A stretch of 64,000 nucleotides of DNA from Piezodorus guildinii. Its lineage: Eukaryota > Arthropoda > Insecta > Hemiptera > Pentatomidae. Below are positions 34,440 through 45,925 of this stretch, in pieces. The position numbers were made by a program, and so were the translations under genes. Below the pieces are notes generated by a model, which was not told the origin of the DNA, made no database searches, and saw nothing but the letters and a program-made list of their open reading frames with translations. Location of the stretch: positions 199,880,299-199,944,298 of the forward strand of contig CM041292.1 in the NCBI GenBank assembly GCA_023052935.1, written 5' to 3'. How positions within the stretch are numbered: the stretch's first letter is position 1; each line of letters begins with the position of its first letter.

Positions 34440-35275
34440 ATTTTATAAACAGCAGTTTGTAATTAAGTTTCAAATAGTATGTTAAAGTTATAGAATCGGG
34501 TGACTGCCTTTCACCTGTGTTATTTAATATAGCTTTAGAATATGTCATAGAAAAGGTGATGTGTACCGGGAAAGGTTTAAATATGGGTGACAGGATTCCG
34601 GTTTTGGGGTATGCCGAGGATCTGGTACTGCTAGGTGAAGACAAGGAAACCATACAACTAAATACAAGTGTGTTAATAAAAACCGGTAAAGAAATAGGAC
34701 TCGAATTAAATACCGATAAGACGGAATATATGATTAGTAGTAGAAACGGTGGCGATCTTGGTGATATTGATATATCAGGGCATACTTTTGAACACATAGA
34801 GAAATTGAAGTATTTAGGTTCAATGATAACAAAAAAAAAATCCAGGAAGAAATAAACTTCCGGTTAAAGGTGGGAAATGGAACAACGGCTTAAGGTTTTC
34901 GAAAATAAAGTACTGCGTAAAATATTCGGTCCGAAGAGAGATGAGGCCACTAGGGAGTTCAGAAGGTTGCACAACGCGGAATTGTGAAACTTGTGTCCTG
35001 TGAATATAATGGAGTTGATAGCATCGCGGAGACTCAAATGGGCGAGTAAAGTTGTTGGGCTCGATGGGGAACGGATTCCGAGAAAATTGGTTTTCGCTGA
35101 TCCGACTGGTAGACGTCCGAAAGGTAGGCCGAAGCGTCGATGGGAGAATTGCGTTAAGGCTGATCTCGGGGGCTTGGGCTTGAACGGTGAACATTGGACG
35201 AGTCTGTGTAGTCAGACTTTGGTGGTATCGGCATCGAACCTTCGGGTTCGGTAAGCCTATTATTATTATTATTAT
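34440..35275 (+). pseudogene. RTE-like LINE fragment, second copy
   Basis: It reads 'GDCLSPVLFNIALEYVIEK' (34,498), then 'VLGYAEDLVLLGE' (34,605; the catalytic YADD box has become YAED), 'IGLELNTDKTEYMISSRNGG' and 'KLKYLGSMITKK', then a frameshift and a deletion. It continues 'LKVFENKVLRKIFGPKRDEA', '..NIMELIASRRLKWA' and 'PTGRRPKGRPKRRWENCVKA'. It ends with (TTA)n at 35,262-35,275. It is inverted and ~93% identical by eye to the 32 kb copy over their common part. Confidence 0.82.
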
Positions 35276-35372
35276 GTTACAGTTATAGTATGATGAACAC
35301 TATATATGTGTTTTTTTGTTTTGTTTTTCATTAATTCGGCTATGATTTTATTTTTATTTTTGTGTTATTAAC

Positions 35373-35406
<34 letters not shown>

Positions 35407-35949
35407 GATGGTGAAATCGTTAAATAATATTTCAAATAACTTCCTTCCTCATAAGTTACTTCCTACCTTCCCCCGTTGCATGACTGAACTGAAAACACGG
35501 ACACCATCTAGTTTGCGAAATTGCTTTGCAAACTATTCATTATTTAAGATGACTTTTTTTAAGTAGTCCGTCAGGTATGTTTCAAAACTGCATCCAGCCG
35601 GCCTATCAACTTTCACTGAAGGCTGTCAAGATTTAGACCTGCTTGGCGTGCCGCGTCCCAGTCCGATAATTTAACCGGTAGCTGCCTCAAGGTTCGCGAC
35701 TTCTTAGGCCCTGAAGAAGACCCCGACTTCTCAACCAGTTTGAACTGAGAGACAAACGACCTGTCATCTCCACTCAGTAGTCCAACTCCTTCACAGCTCG
35801 CTAAGCTTAAAGTGTTCTACCAAGAACATTATTCTACTTTTGGAGACAAAACTATTTCGATTAGTTGGCTCGACAATAATTATAGCCTGTTCGGTGTAAC
35901 TTGAGTTTGATAGAATTCAATCGAAAGAAAGTAACCTCATAATATTTCT
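35276..35949. other. Unrecognised segment with a moderately GC-rich core
   Basis: A poly(A) run at 35,380-35,406 precedes 35,450-35,900, which has near-balanced composition ('CTGCTTGGCGTGCCGCGTCCC'). No long frame or known motif was seen; it may be a decayed retroelement. Confidence 0.35.
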
Positions 35950-36017
35950 TTTTTTTCTTTTTTTTATTTATTGAAATTTACAATTGTATTACTTAATACA
36001 TCAAGTAAATTAGCGGA

Positions 36018-36095
<78 letters not shown>

Positions 36096-36886
36096 AATAA
36101 TAATAAATTATTTATTTATTCTGGGACAAGTCCCTTCAGAATAATGTTACAGACAAATTAAAAATGAAACTTCAGTATCTTAGAGTAAAAAAAATAAACA
36201 AAGAAACAGCAGAAATAACAAAGAAAATGAATAATAGTAATAAATTAACACGTAACTTCTAATAATAATAATTTAGAAAAACAAAAACTAGACGAAAAAT
36301 AAAATAAAATATTTACATATTCATATATACAGGAGTAAATAAAATAAATTTACAATGCTTATGAAAAGTATAAAATGAAATACATAAATGTTTAAATACG
36401 ATGCATAATAAGATATAATAAATAATTGTTTTTCTCTACTTTATTTATTGATTATTATTGAAATTTGCTAATTAATTAGGGTTATTTGAGAATTGGATAG
36501 ACAAAAAGTGTTTGAACAAACGGGGTTTGAAGGTCGGAAGAGTATTGGAGTGACGGATATAAGAAGGAATAGAATTCCATACGGACGAGGATCGGATAAG
36601 AAAAGATGTGTCGAAAGCTGCGGTTCGATGAGGCGTTATATACAGGTCCGAAGGTCGCAAACGAGTGTTGCAGGTGTGGACGGAGAATTTCTATGAAAAT
36701 ATATCTGATATCTACGATGGACGTTGGGATCGGAGAACTTGGTAAAGAAAGGATGCCAGGAGGTACTTACTTAAAACGGTTGGAAGGATAAAGCCACTTT
36801 AACTCATAGAATCGGGTTACAGAGGTGTCTCTGGACATTCCAAAGATGAAACGTATCAGGCAGTTAAATAATCGTTAATATACATA

Positions 36887-36941
<55 letters not shown>

Positions 36942-37430
36942 TAGATAATATACATGAAAAGACATGAGGAGAATATGCCCATTGGCAGCACTCCACTAGG
37001 TGATCTAAACTACAAGGTCTTGAGGCCAACTTCTTTTCAGACGACTAGGAGGATTGTCAGGAATGGAAGGGGAAGCAAGGATGGAAACTATGGGGTTAAA
37101 GTGGAAGTGGAGTTTGTCGTGGAAGCAGTGGTACCTCATACGGGCCGAATCAGCAACATATGGAACATTAAGGTCTTTATGGATGAATTTGTTGTGAACA
37201 AAGTAAGGAGCATTGAGGATTTTTCGAAGGATTTTGAATTGTAAGGATTGAATACGGGAAGAATTTGATGGTTTAGTAGAGCCCCAAAGCTCAACTCCGT
37301 AAGTCCAGATAGGCCTTATGATGGTGATATAGATGAGCATTTTGTTGGTAAGTGGAAGGTTAGAGCGTCTGTCCAGTAAGTGTTGAAGTAACCGAAAGCA
37401 GTTTCTTGTCGTTTCAGTCTTGTGTGAGGA
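35950..37430 (-). mobile_element. J2 LINE fragment split by another LINE
   Basis: The J2 3' tail is at 35,950-36,025 ('ATTGAAATTTACAATTGTAT') and its RT C-terminus at 36,945-37,430 (minus strand: 'IIRPIWTYGVELWGSTKPSN', 'SRIQSLQFKIL'). Between them lie two (TA)n runs (36,026-36,089 and 36,887-36,938) and a different LINE. The second LINE therefore landed in a TA microsatellite within this tail. Confidence 0.78.
36100..36870 (-). pseudogene. L3 LINE 3' fragment nested in J2
   Basis: The minus strand reads 'DLYITPHRTAAFDTSFLIRS', 'SSVWNSIPSYIR' and 'LPTFKPRLFKHF' (36,480-36,660), the typical LINE C-terminal 'R...SFF.RS..IWNSLP' module. The 3' UTR starts with TTCTGGGACAAGTCCCTTC. The upstream portion is frameshifted. 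Confidence 0.75.
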
Positions 37431-37779
37431 TTCTAATATTTCTTAAATACCTAAAATAAAAGAAAAAGCTCAGCTAACTATAACACAATGGTATATTATT
37501 CCAAATAACTATATTGGGGTATAACAGTGTATATTGCTGTTACTGGCAATTACTTAATATGAAAAGCAATTCAAGCAGACTGCTATTTCTTAACCGGTTT
37601 CGATGATTACTTATTTGTTTTTTAGGAAATTTCATTTTCTCTCAAATAGCTCAAATAAACGAACTTAATAAATATTTTGTGGATGTAATTAGTTGACCGT
37701 TGAGAATTACTGGAAGGAATTAGTCCGGGTGGCGGTCATTAAATGAAACAACTAAATAGTTTCAACTATTTTATTGTTT

Positions 37780-37818
37780 GCCAACGTTTCGACCCCCTTT
37801 GTGGGTCATCATCAGGGC
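37780..37818 (-). ncRNA. Hammerhead ribozyme motif, left arm of foldback
   Basis: The reverse complement has CTGATGA, a stem II of GACCC/GGGTC closed by ACAAAG, and GAAACGTT followed by GGC. Short stem I GCC/GGC flanks the core. Stem III is the self-complementary ACGT, as in dimer-dependent hammerheads. Confidence 0.7.
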
Positions 37819-39377
37819 TAAAAAGATACAAAAGAATATAATTTCAATGACATTACATACAATATTATATAACCTATTTAGCTAGAGAACGTCGGTATTG
37901 AAAAAATAACAGAAGAACTGTATATGTAAAAAAAAACTTAATTAAAATACAATGACCATATTACAATAATGGAAGTGTTATACAGAAAAAATAAAAATGT
38001 TCACTAAACAAAATTTACACAGGTATCAATAATTTACATGAAATATGAAATATCTCCAAAGATATCTGGTATCCAAAGATAACAGGGTGGAAAAAATAAT
38101 AATGGAACATTGTAAAATACATTAATTGACAAATCTTACAGGTTGATAAAAAAATTAAATAAACATAAATACAAGTTGGAATAAATTGAATAGTGAAGAC
38201 ATTTAGAAAATTTTAAATACATAAACAAAACAAAATAAATACATATATAGAATTATATGGATACCTAAAATAGATTTAAAAATATTAATAAAAACCAACA
38301 AACAATAATAATGAAAAACAAAACAATATATATGGTGGGATAGACAGAGAAAATATGCTACTTAATAGAGTTTAATATGTGGCTATATGTGGAGGAAATG
38401 CATTGTTGTCCGTCCACATCCACCTCCAATCCAATCCTGTTAACCACAAAACCGATAAACAATGCATTTCCTCCACATATAGCCACATATTAAACTCTAT
38501 TAAGTAGCATATTTTCTCTGTCTATCCCACCATATATATTGTTTTGTTTTTCACTATTATTGTTCGTTGGTTTTTATTAATATTTTTAAATCTATTTTAG
38601 GTATCCATATAATTCTATATATGTATTTATTTTGTTTTGTTTATGTATTTAAAATTTTCTAAATGTCTTCACTATTCAATTTATTCCAACTTGTATTTAT
38701 GTTTATTTAATTTTTTTATCAACCTGTAAGATTTGTCAATTAATGTATTTTACAATGTTCCATTATTATTTTTTCCACCCTGTTATCTTTGGATACCTAA
38801 AACAGAATCAGGGATGATTAAGTTGGGAGGTACAGTCAGTTTTTCTCCATATACATCTTCCATCACTGTTCTTACTATTATATAGGTGATATTTCAAGAA
38901 TTAAATCATAATTTTTTATCCTGTATCATTATTATAATCATAAGTTAAATTTCATTGATTCTTTGTATGGTAGTATTAAGAATTTTAGTCATTGTCAGGC
39001 CCTGTCCATAAATCAGTACGTATTTTCCATTCCACCTTTTCCTACGTATTTTCCATCCTACCTACCCCCCATCTACCAAACAGTACCTAGTTTCCATTCT
39101 CCCACCATGCGGTACGTATCTCCACTCTACTTCATATTTTTATATTTCATATTTCATGTAAATTATTGATACCTGTGTAAATTTTGTTTAGTGAACATTT
39201 TTATTTTTTCTGTATAACACTTCCAGTATTGTAATATGGTCATTGTATTTTAATTAAGTTTTTTTTTTACATATACAGTTCTTCTGTTATTTTTTCAATA
39301 CCGACGTTCTCTAGCTAAATAGGTTATATAATATTGTATGTAATGTCATTGAAATTATATTCTTTTGTATCTTTTTA

Positions 39378-39416
39378 GCCCTGATGATGACCCACAAAGG
39401 GGGTCGAAACGTTGGC
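39378..39416 (+). ncRNA. Hammerhead ribozyme motif, right arm of foldback
   Basis: It is identical in core to the left-arm motif on the opposite strand: CTGATGA at 39,381-39,387 and GAAAC at 39,406-39,410, with GCC before and GGC after. The predicted cleavage site is after the T following ACGT. Confidence 0.7.
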
Positions 39417-39569
39417 AAACAATAAAATAGTTGAAACTATTTAGTTGTTTCATTTAATGACCGCCACCCGGACTAATTCCTTCCATTAATAAATATTTAT
39501 TTATATCAATATTAATTCGTAAGGCGAACAAAGGATTTTTTTTCTTTCTTTGTGAGGGTTATTTATTTT

Positions 39570-39836
39570 AATTGAGCTGATTTTGATGAAAGAGTTTCTG
39601 TAATATCTCGGGCGTATAGTTGTCTCAAATATGAAATTCCAGTTTAATAGGACTTATCGTTTTCGCTCTGGAGTGGACCAAATACGGACACACACAGACC
39701 TTTTTTGTTGGACTTGGTTATTTGGACTCAGAGGACCCTAAAACGTGTATTTCCGTTGAAAACTGGAATTCGAAAATTTTCACGATAGCAATACTTTCCC
39801 TTGCTATATATTTCAAATATATAAAGTGAAAGTAAA
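39570..39836 (+). repeat. Family A 3' fragment
   Basis: Only the palindrome-side ~270 bp are present ('GAGCTGATTTTGATGAAAGAG' to AAAGTGAAAGTAA). It has the longer palindrome subtype (TATATATTTCAAATATATA). Confidence 0.8.
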
Positions 39837-40197
39837 AACGATCAGGGAACACTTCTAGTGTTAAATATTCTCAAACATTTTTATTTCCCACCGCCTAAGC
39901 CCATGTCTAGATACAAATACGACTCTTATGTTGCTTTCTGTTGCTCGGAAGTAATTATCTAGAAAATGTAGGTGCAATATATCGCGACGTGTTTTTTAAG
40001 GGGAGAAGATAACGGAAGTAATAATATAATTGACCGACGACTATACACGGACGCTATAGAAGGTTCTATAACCAAGTTTAAGGAAATGATTAAGAGTCGT
40101 CGCGTGGGGACAATTTTATGCATGAGGTATAATTAGTGAAATGAAAAAATAATTTTGCATTAAACTGAAATATTGTTGAGATTATTTGCTGTAACGA
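39837..40197. other. Spacer, no recognised feature
   Basis: Nothing was recognised. Confidence 0.4.
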
Positions 40198-40235
40198 AAA
40201 TCTGGTGCACGTAACACACGACTTTCGCTTACCTA
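40198..40235 (+). repeat. Family A tip interrupted by a mariner
   Basis: AATCTGGTGCACGTAACACACGACTTTCGCTTACC is followed by TA and then the mariner end; the rest of family A is missing. Confidence 0.7.
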
Positions 40236-40937
40236 TTGGGTTGTTTCACATGAAATGTCCGTTTTTATAGTTTTTGAAATACATAAAGGATTTTGCAGGT
40301 CTCTGTTGTTTTCTTCCGAATGTTTACATATTTAAAGTAAACAGTTACTAATCCTCTACCTTTGTATTATAAACATTACCTTCCCAATCAATTACCCACT
40401 TTTTAGGATACCTAGAAATATGAAAATGGAAACACGCGATTTTCAAGTAATATTTTTATACGTGTTTAAACTTGGCCATTCAGCAGCTGGGGCCGCTAGA
40501 AATATTTGCAAGGCGTTTGGGGAAGGGAGTGTTAATGAACGGACCATTCGTCGTTGGTTTGCTAAGTTTTCAGCTGGGGATATCAATTTGGAAATCTTGG
40601 CCCGAGGAAGACCTCCGTCCGTAATAGACAACGATGTCCTCAAACATACAGTAGAAGGAAACCCCTACGAAACAGTTAAAGGACTCTCAGTACAACTAAA
40701 TGCAAGTGCATCTACCGTTTCCAGACATTTAAAGTGTATTGGGAAAGTAAAAAAGCTCGATACATAGGTACCTCATGATCTCACAGAGCGGCAGCAAGAC
40801 CCCATGTTTCAAAACATGACATGCAAAAATTGAAAGAACAGGGCTACGAAGTTCTTCCGCATCCACCATATTCACCCGACTTGTCTCCAACAGATTGCCA
40901 CCAGTTCAGGAATTTAGACAACTTCGTCAAAGGAAAA
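40236..40937 (+). mobile_element. Mariner M1 with an intact N-terminal domain, 3' end lost
   Basis: The left terminal repeat starts at 40,236 after TA. The frame 40,420-40,767 (115 aa) is the only good copy of the M1 transposase N-terminus: 'FKLGHSAAGAARNICKAFG' and 'NERTIRRWFAKFSAGDINLE' (first helix-turn-helix), a 'GRPPSVIDND' linker, and 'LNASASTVSRHLKCIGKVKK' (second helix-turn-helix). A deletion then joins it to 'YSPDLSPTDCHQ' sequence, and similarity stops at ~40,937 without a right terminal repeat. Confidence 0.85.
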
Positions 40938-41224
40938 CGAAGAATCGAAAGTTTTTTTGAAAGTTTCGATGAAAAACATTCATTTTAAATTAAATAAAAC
41001 AATGATTTGTTTTTCTTTTATGCAAGCAATACATTAATCAATGATCTAATAATTAATTTACCAAGTTGAGACAAGTCGAATATGAAAAAATTATGTCCAC
41101 AAAAAAAAACTTTGTTGAAAAAAGTTTCTGCTGTAAAAGAAAAAATCCTTTCAAAGGAGTGATGTTTAAAAGAGTGGTGCGCCAGAAAAGGATGAAAGAC
41201 GCAAAGCTCCTCATTACGGAGAAA

Positions 41225-41625
41225 CGGGATCCTTTAACGATTTCAAACAGAAGTTAGCATGTCTTGGAGATTTCAGCGGAAAATGTGGGGGAAAAACGAG
41301 GGAAATGAACCTCGCATCCCAATGATTCCAAATGATTTACCTTTTAATTTTAAAATAATTCAATTTCCTGTAGTTATCTTTTGCCGTAACAATTAATAAA
41401 ACACAAGGGCAAACATTTAAACATGTAGGAATCGATTTACGTCAAGAATGCTTTTCACATGGCTAACTACATATACCCGTATATCGCATTGTCAAGATCG
41501 ATTTGCCGAGAAAATCAGTTCGTTCTTCTGCCACAAGAGAATAAAACTAAAAATATCATTTATGCAGAAGTTCTTCAAAATATTGGTTGTCCGAAAAGTT
41601 CGTGGAGATTATTAAAATAAAATTT
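41225..41625 (+). pseudogene. Helitron-type (Pif1-like) helicase C-terminal pseudogene
   Basis: Across frameshifts and an in-frame stop the plus strand reads 'EPRIPMIPNDLPFNFK', 'IIQFPV', then '[17 protein letters not shown]' (from 41,389), 'ECFSHG', 'YIALSRS' (41,484-41,504) and 'NKTKNIIYAEVLQ'. This series is the C-terminal helicase region of Helitron transposons (motif V/VI type: TINK.QGQT, FSHGQLYVALSR). The Rep nuclease and the rest of the helicase are not visible. It ends within ~15 bp of a family A palindrome end. Confidence 0.75.
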
Positions 41626-41633
41626 ACGTCTTA

Positions 41634-41780
41634 TTACTTTCACTTACTATATATAGTAAGGAAAGTATTGCGATCGTGAAAATTTTCGAATTCCAGTTTT
41701 CAACGGAAATACACGTTTTAGGGTCCCCTGAGTCCAAATAACCTAGTCCCGCAAAAAGGTCTGTGTGTGTGTGTGTGTGT

Positions 41781-41818
<38 letters not shown>

Positions 41819-42574
41819 TAACTCCCGGGCGGAAACGGTAAGTCCTATGAAACTGAAATTTCATATTTAAAACAACTATAGGCCCGAGACGTGACAAAAC
41901 TTTTTTCATCAAAATGAGCTTACCAGAAGAGGCACTTTATACTATGCATTTTGCACCTTTTTTCGATTTTCTCGAAAACGGTTCCGACGATTTTGATTAA
42001 ACTCGCTATATCGATGTAAAATTTAATGGGCTTTAATATCATGTAGGTTTTATTTGGATAAAAATGGTCTGACAGGGCTTAAATGCCGATATTTTAAATT
42101 TTCTTCCCCTAAAGTACCTTTAATTTTTTAGATTCAATAATAATAACTATATTATCTTGTTAACGCTGATGAAAAACAGGTAAATATATAAATTGAATAA
42201 ATTCGATACCCAACTAAAGGAGAAAACAGAAAAAATATATTTTTAATGAAATTTTTCGTTTTTGAACATAAGAGCAGTAATATATATGTATGATATACCG
42301 TTGGAAAGCTAAAGATTTTAGAAAAAACATCATCGCATGCACAAGCTTTTAGAAGTTAATAGAGAGTGATGAAAAGAAGATAAAACTAACTGATTATTTT
42401 AGATAATAATATAATAGATTTTTTAATAAAACACATGTTTCTATATAAATTCAATTTGATTAATTATTTAATAGTTTCACGTATTTTTATCTCTAACTGT
42501 ATTTGAAAATTCTTTCATTGATTTCAAAAATCGAGGTAAGTGAAAGTCGTGTGTTGCCCGCACCAGATTTTTTT
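41634..42574 (-). repeat. Family A element, full length, tandem pair member 1
   Basis: It runs from TTACTTTCACTTACTATATATAGTAAGG to GTAAGTGAAAGTCGTGTGTTGCCC. The (TG)n tract, with a TCTG interruption, lies at 41,762-41,817. The right end runs straight into the next copy. Confidence 0.9.
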
Positions 42575-42715
42575 TACTTTCACTTACTATATATAGGGGA
42601 AGTATTGCGATCGTGAAAATTTTCGAATTCCAGTTTTCAACGGAAATACACGTTTTAGGGTCCCCTGAGTCCAAATAACCAAGTCCCGCAAAAAGGTCTG
42701 TGTGTGTGTGTGTGT

Positions 42716-42755
<40 letters not shown>

Positions 42756-43510
42756 TAACTCCCGGGCGGAAACGGTAAGTACTATGAAACTGAAATTTCA
42801 TATTTAAGACAACTATACGCCCGAGACGTGACAAAACTTTTTTCATCAAAATGAGCCTACCAGAAGAGGCACTTTATACCATGCATTTTGCACCTTTTAT
42901 CGATTTTCTCGAAAACGGTTCCGACGATTTTGATTAAACTCGCTATATCGATGTAAAATTTAATGGGCTTTAATATCATGTAGGTTTTATTTAGATAAAA
43001 ATGGTCTGACAAGGCTTAAATGCCGATATTTTAAATTTTCTTCCCCCAAAGTACCTTTAATTTTGTAGATTCAATAATAATAACTAGATTATCTTGTTAA
43101 CGCTGATGAAAAACTGGTAAATATATAGATTGAATAAATTTGATACCCAACTAAAGGAGAAAACAGAAAAAATATTTTTTAAATGCAATTTTTCGTTTTT
43201 GAACATAAGAGCAGTAATATACATGTATGATATACCGTTGGAAAGCTAAAGATTTTAGAAAAATTATCATCTCATACACAAGCTTTTAAAAGTTATTGGA
43301 GAGTGATGAAAAGAAGATAAAACTTACTGATTATTTTAGATAATAATATAATAGATATTTTAATAAAACACATGTTTCTATATAAATTCAATTTGATTAA
43401 TTCCTTAATAATTTCACGTATTTTTATCTCTAACTGTATTTGAAAATTCTTTCATTGATTTTAAAAATGGAGGTAAGTGAGAGTCGTGTGTTGCCCGCAC
43501 CAGATTTTTT
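42575..43510 (-). repeat. Family A element, full length, tandem pair member 2
   Basis: It is the same orientation as the previous copy and directly abuts it across a run of T. The same TCTG interruption in the (TG)n tract (42,700-42,754) shows that the two are closely related, either a local tandem duplication or two insertions of sibling copies. Confidence 0.9.
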
Positions 43511-43637
43511 CTACTAAAAATGAAACACAAAGCAAATGTTTATTTATATGCCTTTAATTAATTCTCATGGAAGTAACTATGTTTACACACTGAATTCGTC
43601 TTTATTAAAGCTCATTTGTGTAGTTTATTGCAAAACA

Positions 43638-44565
43638 AAATGAGTGACGATTTAGTCCATTTTCGGCATATTATGCTCTTTTTTAAAACTGCAAGAAAGA
43701 TTCGTTTGCTGATAGCACGGTTCTGAAGTGGTTTTCACGGTTTATATCAGGAGATTTCAATTTGGAAGACCAGCCCCGGGCAGACCGGAGTTCAACTCTT
43801 GACATCGAGGATATTATGACGGTCATCGCAAACTGTCTACGAATTCCCGTCCGAGAGATAGCTGCGGAGTTAAGAGCCTGCAAATCGACCGAAAAGAAGG
43901 CCGAGTACGTCTATCGTCACGACGTTTGGGTTCCCCATGAGCTCAGTGAAAGGAACCTTATTGAAAGGATTTCATGTTGTGATTTGCTGCTAAAAAAGAT
44001 GTGGAGCATCCATTTCTGTAACGAGTTACTACTGGTGACGAAAAATGGATTCTATACATCAACACCAACCGAAAAAAATGGGGGTTGCCTGAACGACGCC
44101 GCTCGCAACACCAAAGGCCGGCTTGCATCCAAGAAAGGTGAAGCTCAGTTTTTAGTGGGATTGGAAGGAACCCATACATTTTGAGCTCCTTCCACAAAAC
44201 CAAACTATAAATACGGACTTTTACTGGACCGAGTTAGATCGATTGAAGACAGCAATTGAAGAAAAACGGCCAGAGTTGGCAAATCGGAAAAGAGTGCTAT
44301 TCCACCAAAACAACTAGGCCCAATGTGTCTTTAAGGGCTGGGCAAAAGTTATTAAGCTTCAGGTGGGAGGTTTTACCTCACCCGCCTCCTTTGGATTTCC
44401 ATCTTTTCCGTTCCCTCGAAATTTTTCTACAAAGGAAGTCCTACCCTTCAGAAGATTACGTCAAAACGGACCTTTTATTGTTCTTCAGGAGTAAGGACAA
44501 GGTTTTTGGAAAAAAAAAAGGGGATAAAGGACCTTCAAAGCCGGTAGTAACTATTTCGTAGATTA
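43638..44565 (+). pseudogene. Mariner transposase pseudogene of a different subgroup
   Basis: Conceptual reading gives MSDDLVHFRHIML (43,640), 'VWVPHELSERNLIERISCCD' (43,925-43,985; the WVPHEL motif of mariners), a decayed 'VTKNGFYT' where VTGDEKWI is expected, 'TDFYWTELDRLKTAIEEKRP' (44,215-44,275), 'ANRKRVLFHQNN' (normally HQDN) and 'FRSLEIFLQRKSYPSEDYVK'. Two of the three catalytic aspartates are gone and several frameshifts occur. By sequence it is unlike both M1 and the 61 kb element. No terminal repeats were recognised. Confidence 0.78.
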
Positions 44566-44699
44566 AATACATAAATTTTAAGCTGTTCGCCAATTTTAAT
44601 TTTTGCCCAAATTTCTCTACGAACTTTCCGGACAATCTAATATATTCTTTTAAAAACTTCTTAACCTCGATCATAATAACAGAAATTGACGCAGACGAA

Positions 44700-44791
44700 G
44701 TCGCGGGAAACAGCTATTTATTTAATAGTTCTTAAATTGGTCTTAAGAGCCGAGGTAAGTGAAAGTGGTGTGTTGCCTGCACCAGATTATA
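44700..44791 (-). repeat. Family A terminal fragment
   Basis: It ends 'GAGGTAAGTGAAAGTGGTGTGTTGCCTGCACCAGAT'; the preceding ~40 bp are weakly similar. Confidence 0.6.
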
Positions 44792-45309
44792 TTTTGTTTC
44801 TGATCACCTGGCCTGTGTACGAATCCATTTTTGGTCCAATGTATATACTTCAACAGAAGTAGCTATCCATTGCTAGTATAAATATATAATGTCTCCATTC
44901 ATTAGAGGACATAAAACAAGTTGAAACCCATCGCTCACCGCCACCTGTTGCATTATGGAATATTTTAATTATTCACACAAGGACCCCTCAATTCCATTAA
45001 CCATTAGATGTTAAGTGTCCAAGAGGAAACATTCATGTTTAATCAGTAAAAAAAAATTAATTTTTTCCGTTTTTTTAAACTATTAATTTTAGGTTAAAGA
45101 AAAAAAAAAAATATATATATATATATATATAATATATATTAATGGTAGGGGCGGGTTCGCCCCCTACTTGGCGGAGTAACCTCATACCTGGTACTGCGGT
45201 ACGTGCTACTACCACGGCGAGCACTATCTCCATCTGCCTCTCTTCCTTACATGAATACGCAATTGTCGAGGCCTTCCCTTTCTTGTTCATTATAACATCC
45301 ATACCTCGA
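44792..45309. other. Spacer with a small GC-rich patch
   Basis: A (TA)n run at 45,111-45,135 precedes 45,140-45,300, which is GC-richer (GGGGCGGGTTCGCCCCC forms a short hairpin at 45,149-45,165). No function was recognised. Confidence 0.35.
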
Positions 45310-45925
45310 CATTGGTTTTGACAAAAACTTTGCTGTAACATCTCAAACATAAACGCTACTAAAATATGAAATTTCAGTTTTTTTCAGCGTACCTTCTTCG
45401 AGCTACACTTATTGTTGAATATTGTTAATTTTTCTGATTCTACAAAATTAAAGGCTCTAAAGAGGAAGAAAATTTAAAATATCGACATTTAAGCCCTGTC
45501 AGACTATTTCAATCATATTGAAACCTTCATGACTTTAAATTTTACATATATAGAGCTAGTTTAATTAAAATCGTTGGAGCCGTTTTTGAGAAAATCATAA
45601 AATCGTGCAAAATGCATGGTGTAGAGTGGCTATTCTGGTTAACTGATTTTTATGAAAATCTCAGCCATAGACACTCTTATAATATTAATTTCAGTTTTAT
45701 ATCACTTTTCGTTTTCGCACTAGACTTAGCGAACACACACACGCCCGGACACAGACTTTTTTGCGGGACTTGGTTATTTGGACTCAGGGAACCAAAAAAC
45801 GTGTATTTCCGTTGAAATCGCTTCCTCTCTAAGAAAGAGAAAGGAATATATATATTCCCTGGAATTCGAAAATTTTCACGATCGCAATATTTTCCCTTAC
45901 TATTTAAAGTAAGTGAAAGTAAAAA
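45310..45925 (+). repeat. Diverged family A copy
   Basis: 'CTGATTCTACAAAATTAAAGG', 'ATTTAAGCCCTGTCAGAC' and the palindrome-side end (45,890-45,925) are recognisable. A ~45 bp insert at 45,815-45,860 interrupts the otherwise constant 'CCGTTGAAAACTGGAATTCG'. The AATCTGG end is missing. Confidence 0.75.

Larger units (their letters stand above)
37678..39485. mobile_element. Large foldback element with two hammerhead motifs (Penelope-like?)
   Basis: A 13-bp TSD, TTAATAAATATTT, brackets 37,678-39,485. After a ~33-bp tail unique to the left end, the left arm (37,711-38,407) matches the right side in reverse complement: 38,459-38,800 and 39,140-39,485, almost perfectly. The ~50 bp centre is 38,408-38,458. 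The right arm contains ~330-340 bp with no partner in the left arm (38,800-39,140). Each arm ends with a hammerhead core. No RT frame is present. The inverted long terminal repeats, short extra tail and hammerheads resemble Penelope-like elements; the mobilising enzyme is not in the window. Confidence 0.72.

Noticed and set aside
37678..39485. Assembly artefact (chimeric foldback)
   Set aside because: Arms are not identical everywhere, one contains a private 330-bp segment, and a 13-bp TSD brackets the unit; long reads would still be decisive.
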